20,509 nt of DNA from Basidiobolus meristosporus CBS 931.73 (taxonomy: Eukaryota > Basidiobolomycota > Basidiobolomycetes > Basidiobolales > Basidiobolaceae). How positions within the stretch are numbered: the first letter of the stretch is position 1; each line of letters opens with the position of its first letter. Below are positions 9,191-18,970 of this stretch, one piece after another. The position numbers were made by a program, and so were the translations under genes. The stretch spans positions 1-20,509 of the forward strand of contig MCFE01001005.1 of NCBI GenBank assembly GCA_002104905.1, read 5' to 3'. Below the pieces are notes generated by a model that was given only the letters and a program-made list of their open reading frames with translations, was not told the origin of the DNA and did not search any database.

Positions 9191-10225
9191 GGCCTCCACA
9201 TGGCCAAGATAATTCAAACAGAGGCCTGTATCAAGGCCATCAATTGACAGTCAGGCACTTTTTCATAAAAGGCATTTGAGTAAATTGGTTGATTAGGTAC
9301 ACTCAAATAGGTTTATACCACATAAAGATAATCCAGATGCCATGCAAGTCCTACCAAGGGACCATTAAGACACTGTGAAGTATTGAACCTAATCTGACAG
9401 AAAGATCAGCGAATATCATTATTGGCCTACCACAAGATTATGGACAAAGTCACTACATCTAAGCTGATGGCATTATAATGGGCTCAAAGTGGAATCCTGA
9501 TAGCAAATCTGGGTTGAATCTACCTGCAAGACCAAATTACTTTTCATATTGTGCACTCTATTGTTGGGAAAAGCAGATATATGTCAGAGACTATGCAGTG
9601 CTTCTCTGCTGATATGGCAGGAATTGGCTCAATCTTGCTTCATAGCATTGAGCTGTTTTAGTTCCATTTTTTGCAGCAGAGATTATGTATTCTCCATCTG
9701 CAATATTGATTGAGTTAGCTACATTATGCAATCATCTTGTATCTGGACTGTTTTTGATATCATTGGGTCATTATATCACTGCTTTTAGCACACCATCTAA
9801 TTGCCTCTTTGATGCTATGCTAGCACTGTATATTAAAGATGAAAATGGGTGGTGGAGATATAGTGACATTCACTATCATCTCTTCTGCCACATGCACTAT
9901 GTTTGCTACATTCTCATATTCCCAGTCATTGTAGTCAGCTACACATATATTTGGAGTTGCCTGCTAAGATGGGAACCTGAGAAGTCCACATCATGTACCT
10001 CATCAAGTGCCGTATCAGCACAGCTTCTTCCAAAGCCATCCTGGTTGTTGAGCAGTGTTGTGCATCAACATTTAAAACTTGGCCAATTTTACTCCGTTTG
10101 AAAATCTAGTACCCTAACTGATTTTCCCTAACCCAAACATAACAAATCCCAGTTACAGTTTATTTTATCCCACCTCAGAATCTATTTTTAGCTATCACAC
10201 CTGATCTATTTTCAAATGGCCATTA
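9191..10225 (-). pseudogene. Possible second Copia RNase H relic, minus strand
   Basis: Read on the minus strand, several Copia RNase H-like boxes occur in the right order: EEAVLIRHLMRYM (about 10010-10050), VADYNDWEYEN (about 9925-9960, like the DADWAG box), IASKRQ (about 9801-9818, like SW-x-SKRQ), DGEYIISAAKNGTK (about 9664-9700, like EAEY-x-A-x2-AAKEA) and PIMIFADLSVRLG (9389-9430, like PI-x-I-x2-DNQSA). They are in different frames with stops between. A plus-strand 138-codon frame (9685-10101) lies over this and is probably a shadow. Nothing was recognised in 10065-10225. This is a tentative call. Confidence 0.35.
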
Positions 10226-10502
10226 TGTTATCAACCTATCTGCCAAGCCTTCCCAGGTGATTAGTCATCTGAGATCTATCCAACCATGGTGCAGTTGCCA
10301 AGACATCAGTTGATTGATGATGTAATTTTCATTTATCTTATGCACCTATGAACACCCAAATTTATCTCAATCAATCCAGTCCCTTGGTGCTTACTAATTC
10401 AACTTGATCAGAAAAGTATAAATAAAGTTTACTGAACCTTTTGGTTTAGTGTGTGTCTCAACAAAATTAAGATTCTGTCTCAGCAAAAATAAGAATCCAA
10501 CA
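10226..10502 (+). repeat. Candidate 5' LTR of Gypsy-C
   Basis: Starts TGTTA and ends CAACA upstream of a Gypsy gag gene on the same strand. It contains a TATA-like tataaataaa at about 10419 and is followed by an untranslated leader, as expected for a short 277-bp LTR. Its partner LTR is absent because the element is cut at 12738, so the ends cannot be checked inside this window. Confidence 0.35.
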
Positions 10503-10762
10503 ATTCCGTTCTAGTTTCTATCCAAGCCTAGTATATCTAGCACTTCAAAGAACACCAAGCCTAGCCTGCCTAGCAAACAAATATCATTGTCTTTATAGCC
10601 AACCCAGCTATATCCAAGACCAATATTAGATCAGAATCTTTCTGCTAATATTTCCGCCACTCTCTGACAATTCTAAGATTCTGCACTTAATTGTCCCTTT
10701 GGTTCAGTTAAACCATTCAAGAGTTTTATTACACTTTCTCTTGGATACAACATTTTTTTTCG
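10503..10762 (+). other. Gypsy-C leader
   Basis: About 260 bp between the candidate LTR and the gag frame, rich in short C- and T-containing words. A primer binding site would be expected right after 10502 (it reads attccgttctag), but I cannot match it to a tRNA. No other feature was seen. Confidence 0.3.
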
Positions 10763-12738
10763 TTGAATTCCATTACATTCAGCCAATTAGAAGATGTCCT
10801 CAGCAGCAAGCAATCCAAACCTTTCCATGTTGGAAGAGGCCAGAAAAATCGGGAAGAACTTACTGAACAGCTTGAGAACATCATGCTTGAAAGAAATACC
10901 ATGATGCTTGAGCACTCAAAGCTTGCCAAAACAAGATCGGATAATCACCGTAGAGATGAACTCCTTGAAGTTATATCCGGTTACCAAGATGAAATTGGAA
11001 TAATTAAGGAAGCACTGGAGAATATTGCCATAGTAATTGACAGCATTGAAAATCCGCCAAGCCTTGCTCTGCATCAGCCACCAAGAATTCATGCCTTTGA
11101 GTCCTCCAGATCTACATCTCCTTCTAGACCTGCCCCGGTGGTTGTCCCAAGATCCTTGCCTGTTTATGCTGAAGGCACCAATGCCATCAAGAATCCAACT
11201 GAGTTTCTTTACAAGTTCAGTCACGTCTTAGCTGCACACCAGTTAGACCCTGACACCAACTGGGCTAGACTCCTGCCTCTCTGTCTCACAATGCAAGATG
11301 CTGACTGGGTTGAAGTGAACATTCCTTCCAATAGTACGTGGAAAATTGCCCAAAACCTCTTTTGCAGCCATTTTGAAGATCCTCTCAAGAAAGCACATCT
11401 GAACTGCAACTTATGGAAAACTAAAATGCAAAAAGGTGAATCTGTGCAACACTCTGTGATAGATTCCAAAGACAAATGAGATTAGCTGGAGTTAGTGATG
11501 ATAATCCATTGCTTACTGCTCATTTTCTTTCAAACATTTCACACCAGCTACAGAGCAATATTGCTATTGTCAAAGCATGTAACCCTGCACGTACCTATGA
11601 CCAGATCTCAGAGATATGTACACTGGCAATCACCTTGACTGCAGCTGTTAGCCAGACTTCAGGCAACTCAACCCAATATCCCACAACAGCCGGAAAAGAG
11701 ACCAGTCATATGACCAAGAAGCAATCAACCGCTACCAAGCACTGTGAGCTTCATGGAAAATGCTATCATTCTACCAGTGAATGCAAAGGCATCACCAAGC
11801 AGTCAAACAAGTCAGGAAACACCGCAGAAAAGCAGCAAAACACCAAAACTGATAATCCATATGCTGATGACAAGTGCTTTAAATGTGGAAATATGGGACA
11901 TAGATCACCTGCCTGTCCTGAGAAGAACTCCACACCATCAGCCAAAATTACCCAGATCCTTGATGATCATTCAGCCAATGATACAATGAGGTATGAAGAA
12001 GCATATGAAGAACTTATAGTTCAAGATTATCACAACCTCTTTGAGTTTCCGGCTAAAATTGCAACTGTTCAAGAAAAGAAGCAACCAATCACACAGCTCA
12101 AAGCCATAGAAGTGCCACTCACCCTCAATGGCCAATCATATGTAGCACTACTGGATACTGGATCATCCAACTCTATTGTATCCCCCAATGTAGTCAGAGA
12201 ACTCAGTTTGGAGATAGAAAAACGTCCAGGAAAAATCATTCTTGCAGCTAAGGATCTCTCAGCCCCAAGAATAGGCATTACCAACCCAATCAACATACAT
12301 TGTGGCTCAGTAACAATAATACATCAGATGGAAGTGATTGACATACCAGATGGACCTCAGGTAGTGATTGGTCTGGACACCTTCAGCAAACTTGGCTTTC
12401 ACATAGGCGGACTACCAGTTTCCTATCCAGGAATCACTAAATCTCAGCCACTCATAATGGATCAAATCCCAGAAATTATCTCATCCCAACCAGAAGAAGA
12501 AGAATTAACCCCAACTTTTCAAGAATATTCTCAATCAGTCAAATTGGATATTCAGCCGGCCATAGAGAGAAATCAGGCCATTCCAAGGAACAGCTTCTGC
12601 ACCATCCCAGAATCCATTGTTACACTAGAGACCCCACCTGGTGAGTCAACATGGAGGAGGCAATACCCAATTCCGCATTCATGTCAACACTTAGTTGATG
12701 AGATAGTCCAAAAATGGGCTGACAATGGAATTATCTTT
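10763..12738 (+). pseudogene. Gypsy-C gag-protease, frameshifted and truncated at the RT start
   Basis: Two overlapping frames encode one Gag-protease. The first (open to 11479; first in-frame ATG at 10883, the upstream part lacking one) has a predicted coiled coil, then a Gag core ending near KGESVQH. The second, one base back, is open past 11476 and continues as RFQRQMRLAGVSDDNPLL, the normal Gag continuation. A one-base indel around 11450-11463 is therefore likely. The stop and a new ATG overlap as ATGA. Numbering from that ATG, C90-E-L-H-G and a CCHC knuckle (C134, C137, H142, C147) precede protease D227-TGS. RT begins at YPIP and stops at WADNGII, where Gypsy-B inserted; the last four codons of the frame belong to the LTR. 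No RT core, RNase H or integrase is present, and no continuation is seen after 19708. Confidence 0.85.
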
Positions 12739-13060
12739 TGTGTTGTATTATGATTAGTTTGGGGCTTGTTCTACAATGTAGAGGCTAATCAACAATATAC
12801 AACAACTTCCAGTATGCTAATACTGAAATAGTTTATTGGGAGTTTGATATACCGATAGAAGATATAACTTTCACTAATTTCCTCAATCTTGGGCTCAAAA
12901 TATACTGTAGGCAGTGTTTATCACTTCTACAGCAGTGTTCTGACCTTCTGTCAACTAATGGGCTTATTTACTTTTATAGTAACTTTTCCTTATTTGGAAG
13001 TCACTTTCCTTTCTGAGAAAATATTTCCTAATATGGCAATTCTGAACTCCCCTTTAACCT

Positions 13061-13287
13061 AAAGGGGTGTGTTGTAGAAGTCTCTAAAGGGGTCTTTAGA
13101 CCTAAAGGGGTGTCTAAAGGGGTGTCTTTAGAGTAAAGGGGCTTCTTGTAGTGGTCTCTAAAGTGGACTTTACACTAAAGGGGTGCCTAAAGGGGCTTCT
13201 TTAGAGTAAAGGGGTTTCTTAAAGGGGTCTCTAAAGGGGTCTTTAGACTAAAGGGGTGTCTAAAGGGGTGTCTTTAGAGTAAAGGGG
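13061..13287. repeat. AAAGGGG tandem array in the Gypsy-B LTR
   Basis: Thirteen copies of AAAGGGG in 227 bp, at 13061, 13086, 13104, 13116, 13135, 13177, 13189, 13208, 13221, 13233, 13250, 13262 and 13281, joined by tgtc, tcttta and gagt words. A higher-order unit of about 146 bp is visible: 13081-13142 recurs at 13228-13288 with a one-base deletion. The inverted LTR fragment at 19304-19708 keeps only the first five units. Confidence 0.95.
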
Positions 13288-13511
13288 TTTCTTAGAGGGG
13301 ACTTTTCCGACAGAAAAGTGGTAGTTTCTTGTAGAACTTAGATTGGATTCTTGTGAGCTTTGCAGTCTCTTTACTGATGTAGTACTGATCAAAGTCAGAA
13401 TACTCAACAGTGCAAGTGATGCAGGGGAAGTCTTATAACCTTTAAGCTTGTAATTGTAGTGTGGAGATTCTGGAAAGAGAGGCTCTCTCTTTATTTTTCA
13501 GCTGGGGAAGT

Positions 13512-13671
13512 CATATATATGAAAATTTTGAAGGATCAAAGTTTTTGGGCGATTGCGCAAGCAATACACGTGATACGAAGCTAAAATTTTGCAGTGGCGC
13601 AGATCGGACATAGGCGCAGCACCTGTGAAAATTTCACGTGATTTGATTGGTTGGTTCAAAAGTTACACGCG
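13512..13671 (-). promoter_or_regulatory. Gypsy-B LTR promoter region with CACGTG boxes
   Basis: Reading the minus strand, two CACGTG palindromes (13635-13640 and 13567-13572) and a CACGCG (around 13667) precede an alternating TA stretch (catatatatg, 13512-13521), with AATAAA shortly after (13490-13495). CACGTG is the core E-box bound by bHLH factors in fungi. The spacing to the TATA-like site suits a promoter. Ten CpG dinucleotides lie in 13550-13671, an unusually dense patch here. A second TATA-like site lies at about 13709-13717. Confidence 0.45.
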
Positions 13672-13952
13672 ATCAAAGTCACAATAGTAATCCTAGCAAT
13701 AAGGCATAGTATATATAATAGTTGGACTCTTTTGGTCATAACTCCTTAAGTACTGCTTCAAATGAGCTGTAATTTGAAACATGTGTTGGCTACTACGTGT
13801 TCTGTATGACATAATATTCTTAGGTGGATTGCTTGTCAGCGTCTGGAGCATTTGTTCATCAAAGTTGGAAATTCTTGATCTTTCACTTGTGTGTTACGAT
13901 AGCAAAAAGCAAAATAAAGAAATGAGTGCAATATTGGTTTAGAGATATTGTA

Positions 13953-13974
13953 GTAATGGAATACTTTCCATTAC
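13953..13974. repeat. Perfect hairpin at the Gypsy-B LTR edge
   Basis: Nine-base arms (gtaatggaa and ttccattac) separated by four bases, lying 4 bp inside the LTR end that borders the polypurine tract. The arms are a perfect match. It may be structural in the LTR or chance. Confidence 0.7.
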
Positions 13975-13978
13975 CACA

Positions 13979-13989
13979 AGTCTCCCCTA
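13979..13989 (-). other. Gypsy-B polypurine tract
   Basis: Minus strand reads TAGGGGAGACT between the stop codon and the TGTGG of the LTR. The TAG stop (13987-13989) forms the start of this tract, the same overlap of coding end and PPT as in Gypsy-A. Confidence 0.8.
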
Positions 13990-16900
13990 ACTTTGAGAAA
14001 TAATGCCCTCATTATTACTACTGATATGGAACTTCTTCAATCTGTTACCAGGTTGTGTCAGTGCAAGTGGTGTACCGTCAAGTTCTGCTAGTTTGTAAGA
14101 TCCATTTTTGTTTGCATGTATGATCTTGTAGGGACCTTGCCATTGCATATCCAGCTTGGATGCCTTGTTTCTTTGGCTTTTTGTGTTGTGACGTAGTATC
14201 AACTCACCTACTTCTAACAATGTTTTTCTTAGGCATTTTTGAGCATCAAAGTACTCCTTGCCAGCCATTCTGGATTTCTTCAGGTTTTCTATTGCATTCT
14301 GTTGCAGAGTGTGTGCTTGTTGAATCTGTTGTACTCTTGCTAGCAATAGCTCTGATGTTGTCATGGTTGGTTTCCATGGGAGGGTAAGCCAATTCTCAAA
14401 AGATATGTCTATTGGCAAAACAGCTTTATGTCCATATATTAAAAAAAAAGGTGTATACCCTGTACTTCTTTTAACCGTGACTCTATCAGACCAAATTGCT
14501 GCATGAAAGTTATTTGCCCATTTGTTGGGTTCTTCATAGCTAAGCTTTGCTAATGTGTTTGCAAAAGCAGAATGTCCACGTTCAACTGGTGAATTTGCTT
14601 GTGGGTGATATGGCGTAGTATGTATAAGCTTGGTTCCATGCTTTGTTGCTAGTGCTTGTATTTCATAAGATCCACATTCTCCATTGTCTGCAATAAGGGT
14701 GCCAACTGAACCATGTCTGAGATATACATCTTCTTTGAGAAATCTTGCTACTGCTTTTGCATTGGCTTGTTTCAGCATTCTAGCCTCTATCCAACCAGTA
14801 AAGTTATCACAACAGTCCACCACATACTTATACCCAGCTGTTGCCCTTGGTAAATGTATAATATCTACATGTGCAATTTGCCAAGCATAAGATGTGTATA
14901 TACTGTGAAGTGGTTCATGCATCTTTTGGTTGTCTCTTCTTTGACATGGAATACATGATTTCACATATTCTTTTGTGTCGGTGTACAGCGTTGGCCAAAA
15001 ATACCGTAAGGAGATTTTTGCATATGTTGATGTAATTCCCTTATGACCTCCTGATTCAGATTCATGCAATTCTTGAATGATCTTCTCTTGATCATGCTTG
15101 TTATGTATATACCGTCGAGGAACTCCATGTTTGCTTTTTCTGAAAAGTGTGCCGTCATGCAGTAAAAACTTCAGAGCCTTCCTTTTAAAATTTGTGCGTT
15201 GATTTGTGGGAATATCAGCAGGAACTTTGAGTGATGTAAGAAATTCCTTGATTTGTTGATAATTGCTTTGTATCATATGTCTGAATGAGAATCCAAGACT
15301 AGTGTTTTCAAGAAACTCATCAATCTCATCATCATCAGTTGAGTACGGTGAATTTGGTTGCTTTCTAGATAAGGCATCAGGTCCTTTGTGATTGGCTCCT
15401 GGTATGTGTTGCAGCGTAAAGTCAAAGATCTGGATGTATGATATCCACCGTGCTAGAATAGGATCAGGCAAAAGTTCCAACTTATTCAACATTCCTAATA
15501 ATGGCTTGGCATCAACCTCCAGTGTGAAGTGTACTCCTAATAAGTATGGCTTTAGCTTTTTGAGTACATAGAGTACTCCCAGTGCTTCTTTCTTGATAGA
15601 TGGATAGTTAAGCTCATTCCCTTTGAATAGTCTGCTAAGATATTTGTACGGTTGTCGATGATGATCTTTTGAAACTTGAATCATGATTCCACCAACCCCA
15701 ATTCCAGAGCTATCAACTGATACAATGATTGGTTGTGAATCAATAACACTGTAGTCTATAGCTGCTAAGACAGGTGGCTTTGATAATGACTCAAGCAATG
15801 TCGACATAGCATTTGCCTGTTCTTCATGCCATTCAAATTTCTGGTTTTTCTGTAATAACTGAGTCAGTGGCTTAGCAATTTGAGCATAGTTCTTGATCCA
15901 GATTCTGAATAGACCAGTAAGTCCTAATAATTGTCTGACTTGATGAATATTCCTTGGTGGCTTCCAATTCAGTGCCAATGAAAGTTTTGCAGGATCAGGC
16001 AATCTCCCTTTTTTAGTAACAAGTTCACCTAGAATGATTGCTTTGTCGTAGCCAAACTTGCATTTGGCTCCTGATACAGTCAGACCAGAAGCTTGAAGTT
16101 TCTTTATGACCCTCTCAACTGTGCTTATGTGATCATAAACATATCTTCTTACTTGAGGTAAGACATGCGATGTATCTTTTTCTCTGGACTTATTCTTAAC
16201 TGCAATGTCATCCAGAAATGGTCGGCATATTTCAGGGAAACTGTCATCCAAAACTCGGATCATTGCACGTTGATAATTTTGGACAGAGTTTGTCCATCCT
16301 TGAGGAATTCTTGTCATCCTTATGAGTCCTATTGGTGTATCCATAGCGGTGAAATCTCTTGAGGTAGGATCCAGAAGTATTTGGTCATATCCTGAATAAA
16401 GATCCAATGTTGTAATCAGAGGATATCCAGTAAATGACTCAATATACTCATGTTGTATGGGTGGTTGCATAGCATCTTTGATGGTGACCTTATTCAAATG
16501 CTGTACGTCTTGAATAAACCGTAGACTTCCATTTTTCTTCAACGGTGTAAACCAGGGATTGCAATAAGGTCCATAGCTATATTCAATGACTCCACTTTGA
16601 AATCTTGATTGTAGCATTTCAATTACTTTGTTCAGTAATCTTGAGGGAATAGGATATGATCTCAGTGCCCATGGTGTATGTTCAACGGTATGGATCTTAA
16701 CCGGTGGAAATAGCTCTGTGGATAAACATCCTCTTTGTGCATCATTAAATGCAAAGACATTGTCATAGCATTGTAGCATAGTCAAAAAGAGACTTCTCTC
16801 CTCAGTGGAAAGAGTAGTCCCAATAGCCAACTCCTTGAGCTTCTCTTCTGTGAGTCTGATTTTGTCATATTTGTGCAAAGGCTCCATTTGAGGATAGTCG

Positions 16901-18924
16901 TGGGCAGATGGTGAGATTCCAGTAGATACTGGCTTTGCTTTCAATGCAACTGGCTTATACTTGGTATTTGTCTTACTTGTTGTTGATGGAATGAAGTGTT
17001 GATCATAAAACAAAATATCCTTATGAACCTGTATGTTTTGTACTGGAATGGTGTCTGCATTTCTTGGATTATTCTCTTCTGCTGCACAAAAGGTTGCCCT
17101 TCTTTTTTGATCGTCAGATGTGATTGTCAGCCATAAGCTTCCATCAGGTCTATTATCAGCTTGTAGAAGAGATTTTCTCTCATATGGTCGTCCCAACAAT
17201 ACCTCAAAAGTGGGTCCATTGGCAACAATGAAAAAGGGAGAAGTAACCCTGATTCCTCCAATTTCAATTGGTACAGAGTGACAAAGTCCAAGCATCTTCT
17301 CTGTTGCACCTGTAGCAGTTCTCATATTCCAGTCAACTTCTGTCAATGGCAATTTGATTTTTTCAAAAGTCATAGCGGTGATAGCATTGATTTCTGATCC
17401 AGAATCAAAAACACATTCCACTTCAACATTGTTGATTGTAGCAGCATAGCTTCCTGTTGTTATAGAGTAAAAGGCTTTTTCTACTTCAAATCGTAGTTGT
17501 TCACTTGATAACGTTGTTGATGACTGTTCTTGATAATTCTTCAGGATATCTTTATTCATAGGCTTAACCATTTCTGGTAGTAGTTGACTGAGATTGTTGA
17601 TGGCGGTGAACATTTCTTGATTTGTAAGTTGTGGAAATGGAGATTTCCAGAATTTGTCGGTAACTTTCTGTGTAATTGCAGTAGTGTCATACTTAGATTG
17701 AGGTTGCAAGTGTTCTTTTTGGATTTTTGATGTTTCTGGCTGTACTGGTATTTCAACAATTGGCTGATTTCTTTTGTCGGTACACACTTTTTTAGGATTG
17801 TTCTCTGTAGAAACATACTTTCTCTTATCAACAAGGCAATTAAACTCTTCAACTTCCTCTTTTTCCATTAGATATTCTTGGACCTGCCCTGATGGATCTG
17901 ATATTGTAAGTACGTAACGTTCATTGCTTGGAATTTCTGCAGTCTTTTGGACTTGTATGAAATTTGATGTCTTGGTGCTTTTACTTGATTCTTCTTGAGC
18001 AAGTACATAGGACCTCATTCCACCATAACCTCTGTTGATAGGCAAGGGGTTTCCAGCAATATCACAGATCTTCCCATAGCAATCAATCATAACCTTATGA
18101 CTGTCAATATCAATATTCAATATTTGACAACCATAACGGCTATGCTCAGCAGATTCACAGTACACACAATATTTGGTTTGCTGTGGATAATTACTGGTTG
18201 TTTTGGGATTTTCTGGTCTTGCCTTGTTGATGCTTGATGATGGTACACTTTGAGAGTCCAACTTAAGCGTCAGTTTTCCTAATGCATCAATCAATTCATT
18301 AACCTGATCACTTTGTGGGTTATTTGTATGATGAAGAATTTGTTTAGCTGGAGTGGAAATCTTCATTTGAATATTAATGGAATCCATGACTTGTCTCCCT
18401 GATTGATAGTTTAACACCATTTGTTTAACATTGTCGTAGGAGCTTGTAGCCTGAACTTGGTGGCTAATGGCATTACGTATTTCAGGAGGCATATTCATCA
18501 GAAAATAGTTTCTTTGATAATATCTTGGAATTCCAATAGCTGCTTCAACATGCCTTGCTTTTGACTCAAACTTTTGAATGTACTTCTGCAAGGGTTGGGT
18601 CTTGTCGTAAGGCATTTCTAGCTCATTTAGTGTAACAAACTGTGCTTCCTTTTGATACTCAGCTAAAATAGCTTGTTGAGCAGTGTCCCAGTTATAGTTA
18701 GCGCCAACAGATATCTTAAATGGGTCCAAACTTTGTAAGAATCTTGATACTTCAACTTCACAGAGAAAGGGAAATAACTGGATTTTGTTCTTGTGTGATA
18801 GCTCAAATGCTGCAGCTATATTGTTAAACTCCTTTAGAAACTCAGTAACATTCTCTCCTGAGAATTTTACTGGAATGGCACCTTTAAAAGTGGCTATTAA
18901 CTCTGGGAGTGGTGTATTGGTCAT
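13987..18924 (-). CDS. Gypsy-B Gag-Pol polyprotein (1645 aa)
   Basis: Uninterrupted Gag-Pol beginning at an ATG 68 bases inside the LTR/PBS boundary. Gag core is about 15-185; a CCHC knuckle is C253, C256, H261, C266; a long, poorly conserved spacer follows. Protease has D507-SGS. RT runs about 750-970, with D841 (TLDLYSGY) and FLDD at 903-906, in the context PFLDDIAVK instead of the common YLDDILIYS. RNase H has D1071, E1113, D1138 and D1183. Integrase has H1287, H1294, C1324, C1327 and core D1354, D1413, E1448 (34 residues between the last two), then GPY (W-Q-G-P-Y, 1595-1599). No chromodomain was seen. All catalytic residues I could check are present. The protein differs strongly from Gypsy-A and belongs to another Ty3/Gypsy lineage. 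Confidence 0.97.
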   Translation of the reverse strand: MTNTPLPELIATFKGAIPVKFSGENVTEFLKEFNNIAAAFELSHKNKIQLFPFLCEVEVSRFLQSLDPFKISVGANYNWDTAQQAILAEYQKEAQFVTLNELEMPYDKTQPLQKYIQKFESKARHVEAAIGIPRYYQRNYFLMNMPPEIRNAISHQVQATSSYDNVKQMVLNYQSGRQVMDSINIQMKISTPAKQILHHTNNPQSDQVNELIDALGKLTLKLDSQSVPSSSINKARPENPKTTSNYPQQTKYCVYCESAEHSRYGCQILNIDIDSHKVMIDCYGKICDIAGNPLPINRGYGGMRSYVLAQEESSKSTKTSNFIQVQKTAEIPSNERYVLTISDPSGQVQEYLMEKEEVEEFNCLVDKRKYVSTENNPKKVCTDKRNQPIVEIPVQPETSKIQKEHLQPQSKYDTTAITQKVTDKFWKSPFPQLTNQEMFTAINNLSQLLPEMVKPMNKDILKNYQEQSSTTLSSEQLRFEVEKAFYSITTGSYAATINNVEVECVFDSGSEINAITAMTFEKIKLPLTEVDWNMRTATGATEKMLGLCHSVPIEIGGIRVTSPFFIVANGPTFEVLLGRPYERKSLLQADNRPDGSLWLTITSDDQKRRATFCAAEENNPRNADTIPVQNIQVHKDILFYDQHFIPSTTSKTNTKYKPVALKAKPVSTGISPSAHDYPQMEPLHKYDKIRLTEEKLKELAIGTTLSTEERSLFLTMLQCYDNVFAFNDAQRGCLSTELFPPVKIHTVEHTPWALRSYPIPSRLLNKVIEMLQSRFQSGVIEYSYGPYCNPWFTPLKKNGSLRFIQDVQHLNKVTIKDAMQPPIQHEYIESFTGYPLITTLDLYSGYDQILLDPTSRDFTAMDTPIGLIRMTRIPQGWTNSVQNYQRAMIRVLDDSFPEICRPFLDDIAVKNKSREKDTSHVLPQVRRYVYDHISTVERVIKKLQASGLTVSGAKCKFGYDKAIILGELVTKKGRLPDPAKLSLALNWKPPRNIHQVRQLLGLTGLFRIWIKNYAQIAKPLTQLLQKNQKFEWHEEQANAMSTLLESLSKPPVLAAIDYSVIDSQPIIVSVDSSGIGVGGIMIQVSKDHHRQPYKYLSRLFKGNELNYPSIKKEALGVLYVLKKLKPYLLGVHFTLEVDAKPLLGMLNKLELLPDPILARWISYIQIFDFTLQHIPGANHKGPDALSRKQPNSPYSTDDDEIDEFLENTSLGFSFRHMIQSNYQQIKEFLTSLKVPADIPTNQRTNFKRKALKFLLHDGTLFRKSKHGVPRRYIHNKHDQEKIIQELHESESGGHKGITSTYAKISLRYFWPTLYTDTKEYVKSCIPCQRRDNQKMHEPLHSIYTSYAWQIAHVDIIHLPRATAGYKYVVDCCDNFTGWIEARMLKQANAKAVARFLKEDVYLRHGSVGTLIADNGECGSYEIQALATKHGTKLIHTTPYHPQANSPVERGHSAFANTLAKLSYEEPNKWANNFHAAIWSDRVTVKRSTGYTPFFLIYGHKAVLPIDISFENWLTLPWKPTMTTSELLLARVQQIQQAHTLQQNAIENLKKSRMAGKEYFDAQKCLRKTLLEVGELILRHNTKSQRNKASKLDMQWQGPYKIIHANKNGSYKLAELDGTPLALTQPGNRLKKFHISSNNEGIISQS

Positions 18925-18970
18925 TCTTATAACGTTTCTTGATGCTTGTATAGTGAAAGGTTCAAACTAC

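Larger units (their letters stand above)
12739..13978 (-). repeat. Gypsy-B 3' LTR
   Basis: 1240 bp. In element orientation it starts at 13978 with TGTGGTAATGG directly after the polypurine tract and ends at 12739. The end region (12739-13055) matches 18995-19311 with about five differences seen by eye. U3 contains CACGTG boxes and a TATA-like site; the middle holds an AAAGGGG repeat array; an AATAAA (minus strand, 12832-12837) lies about 95 bp from the end. It is much longer than the Gypsy-A LTR. Confidence 0.88.

Noticed and set aside
9685-10101. 138-codon plus-strand frame rich in hydrophobic residues
   Set aside because: Looks membrane-like, but the opposite strand carries Copia RNase H-like boxes in order, so it is more likely a shadow. 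No known family recognised.
10763-10765. TTG as the start of Gypsy-C gag
   Set aside because: Eukaryotic retroelements normally start at ATG; the frame is open upstream and the first in-frame ATG is at 10883, so the true start is undetermined or mutated.
13061-13287. CRISPR-like array
   Set aside because: Units are too short and irregular, with no unique spacers; it is a minisatellite inside an LTR of a eukaryotic element.
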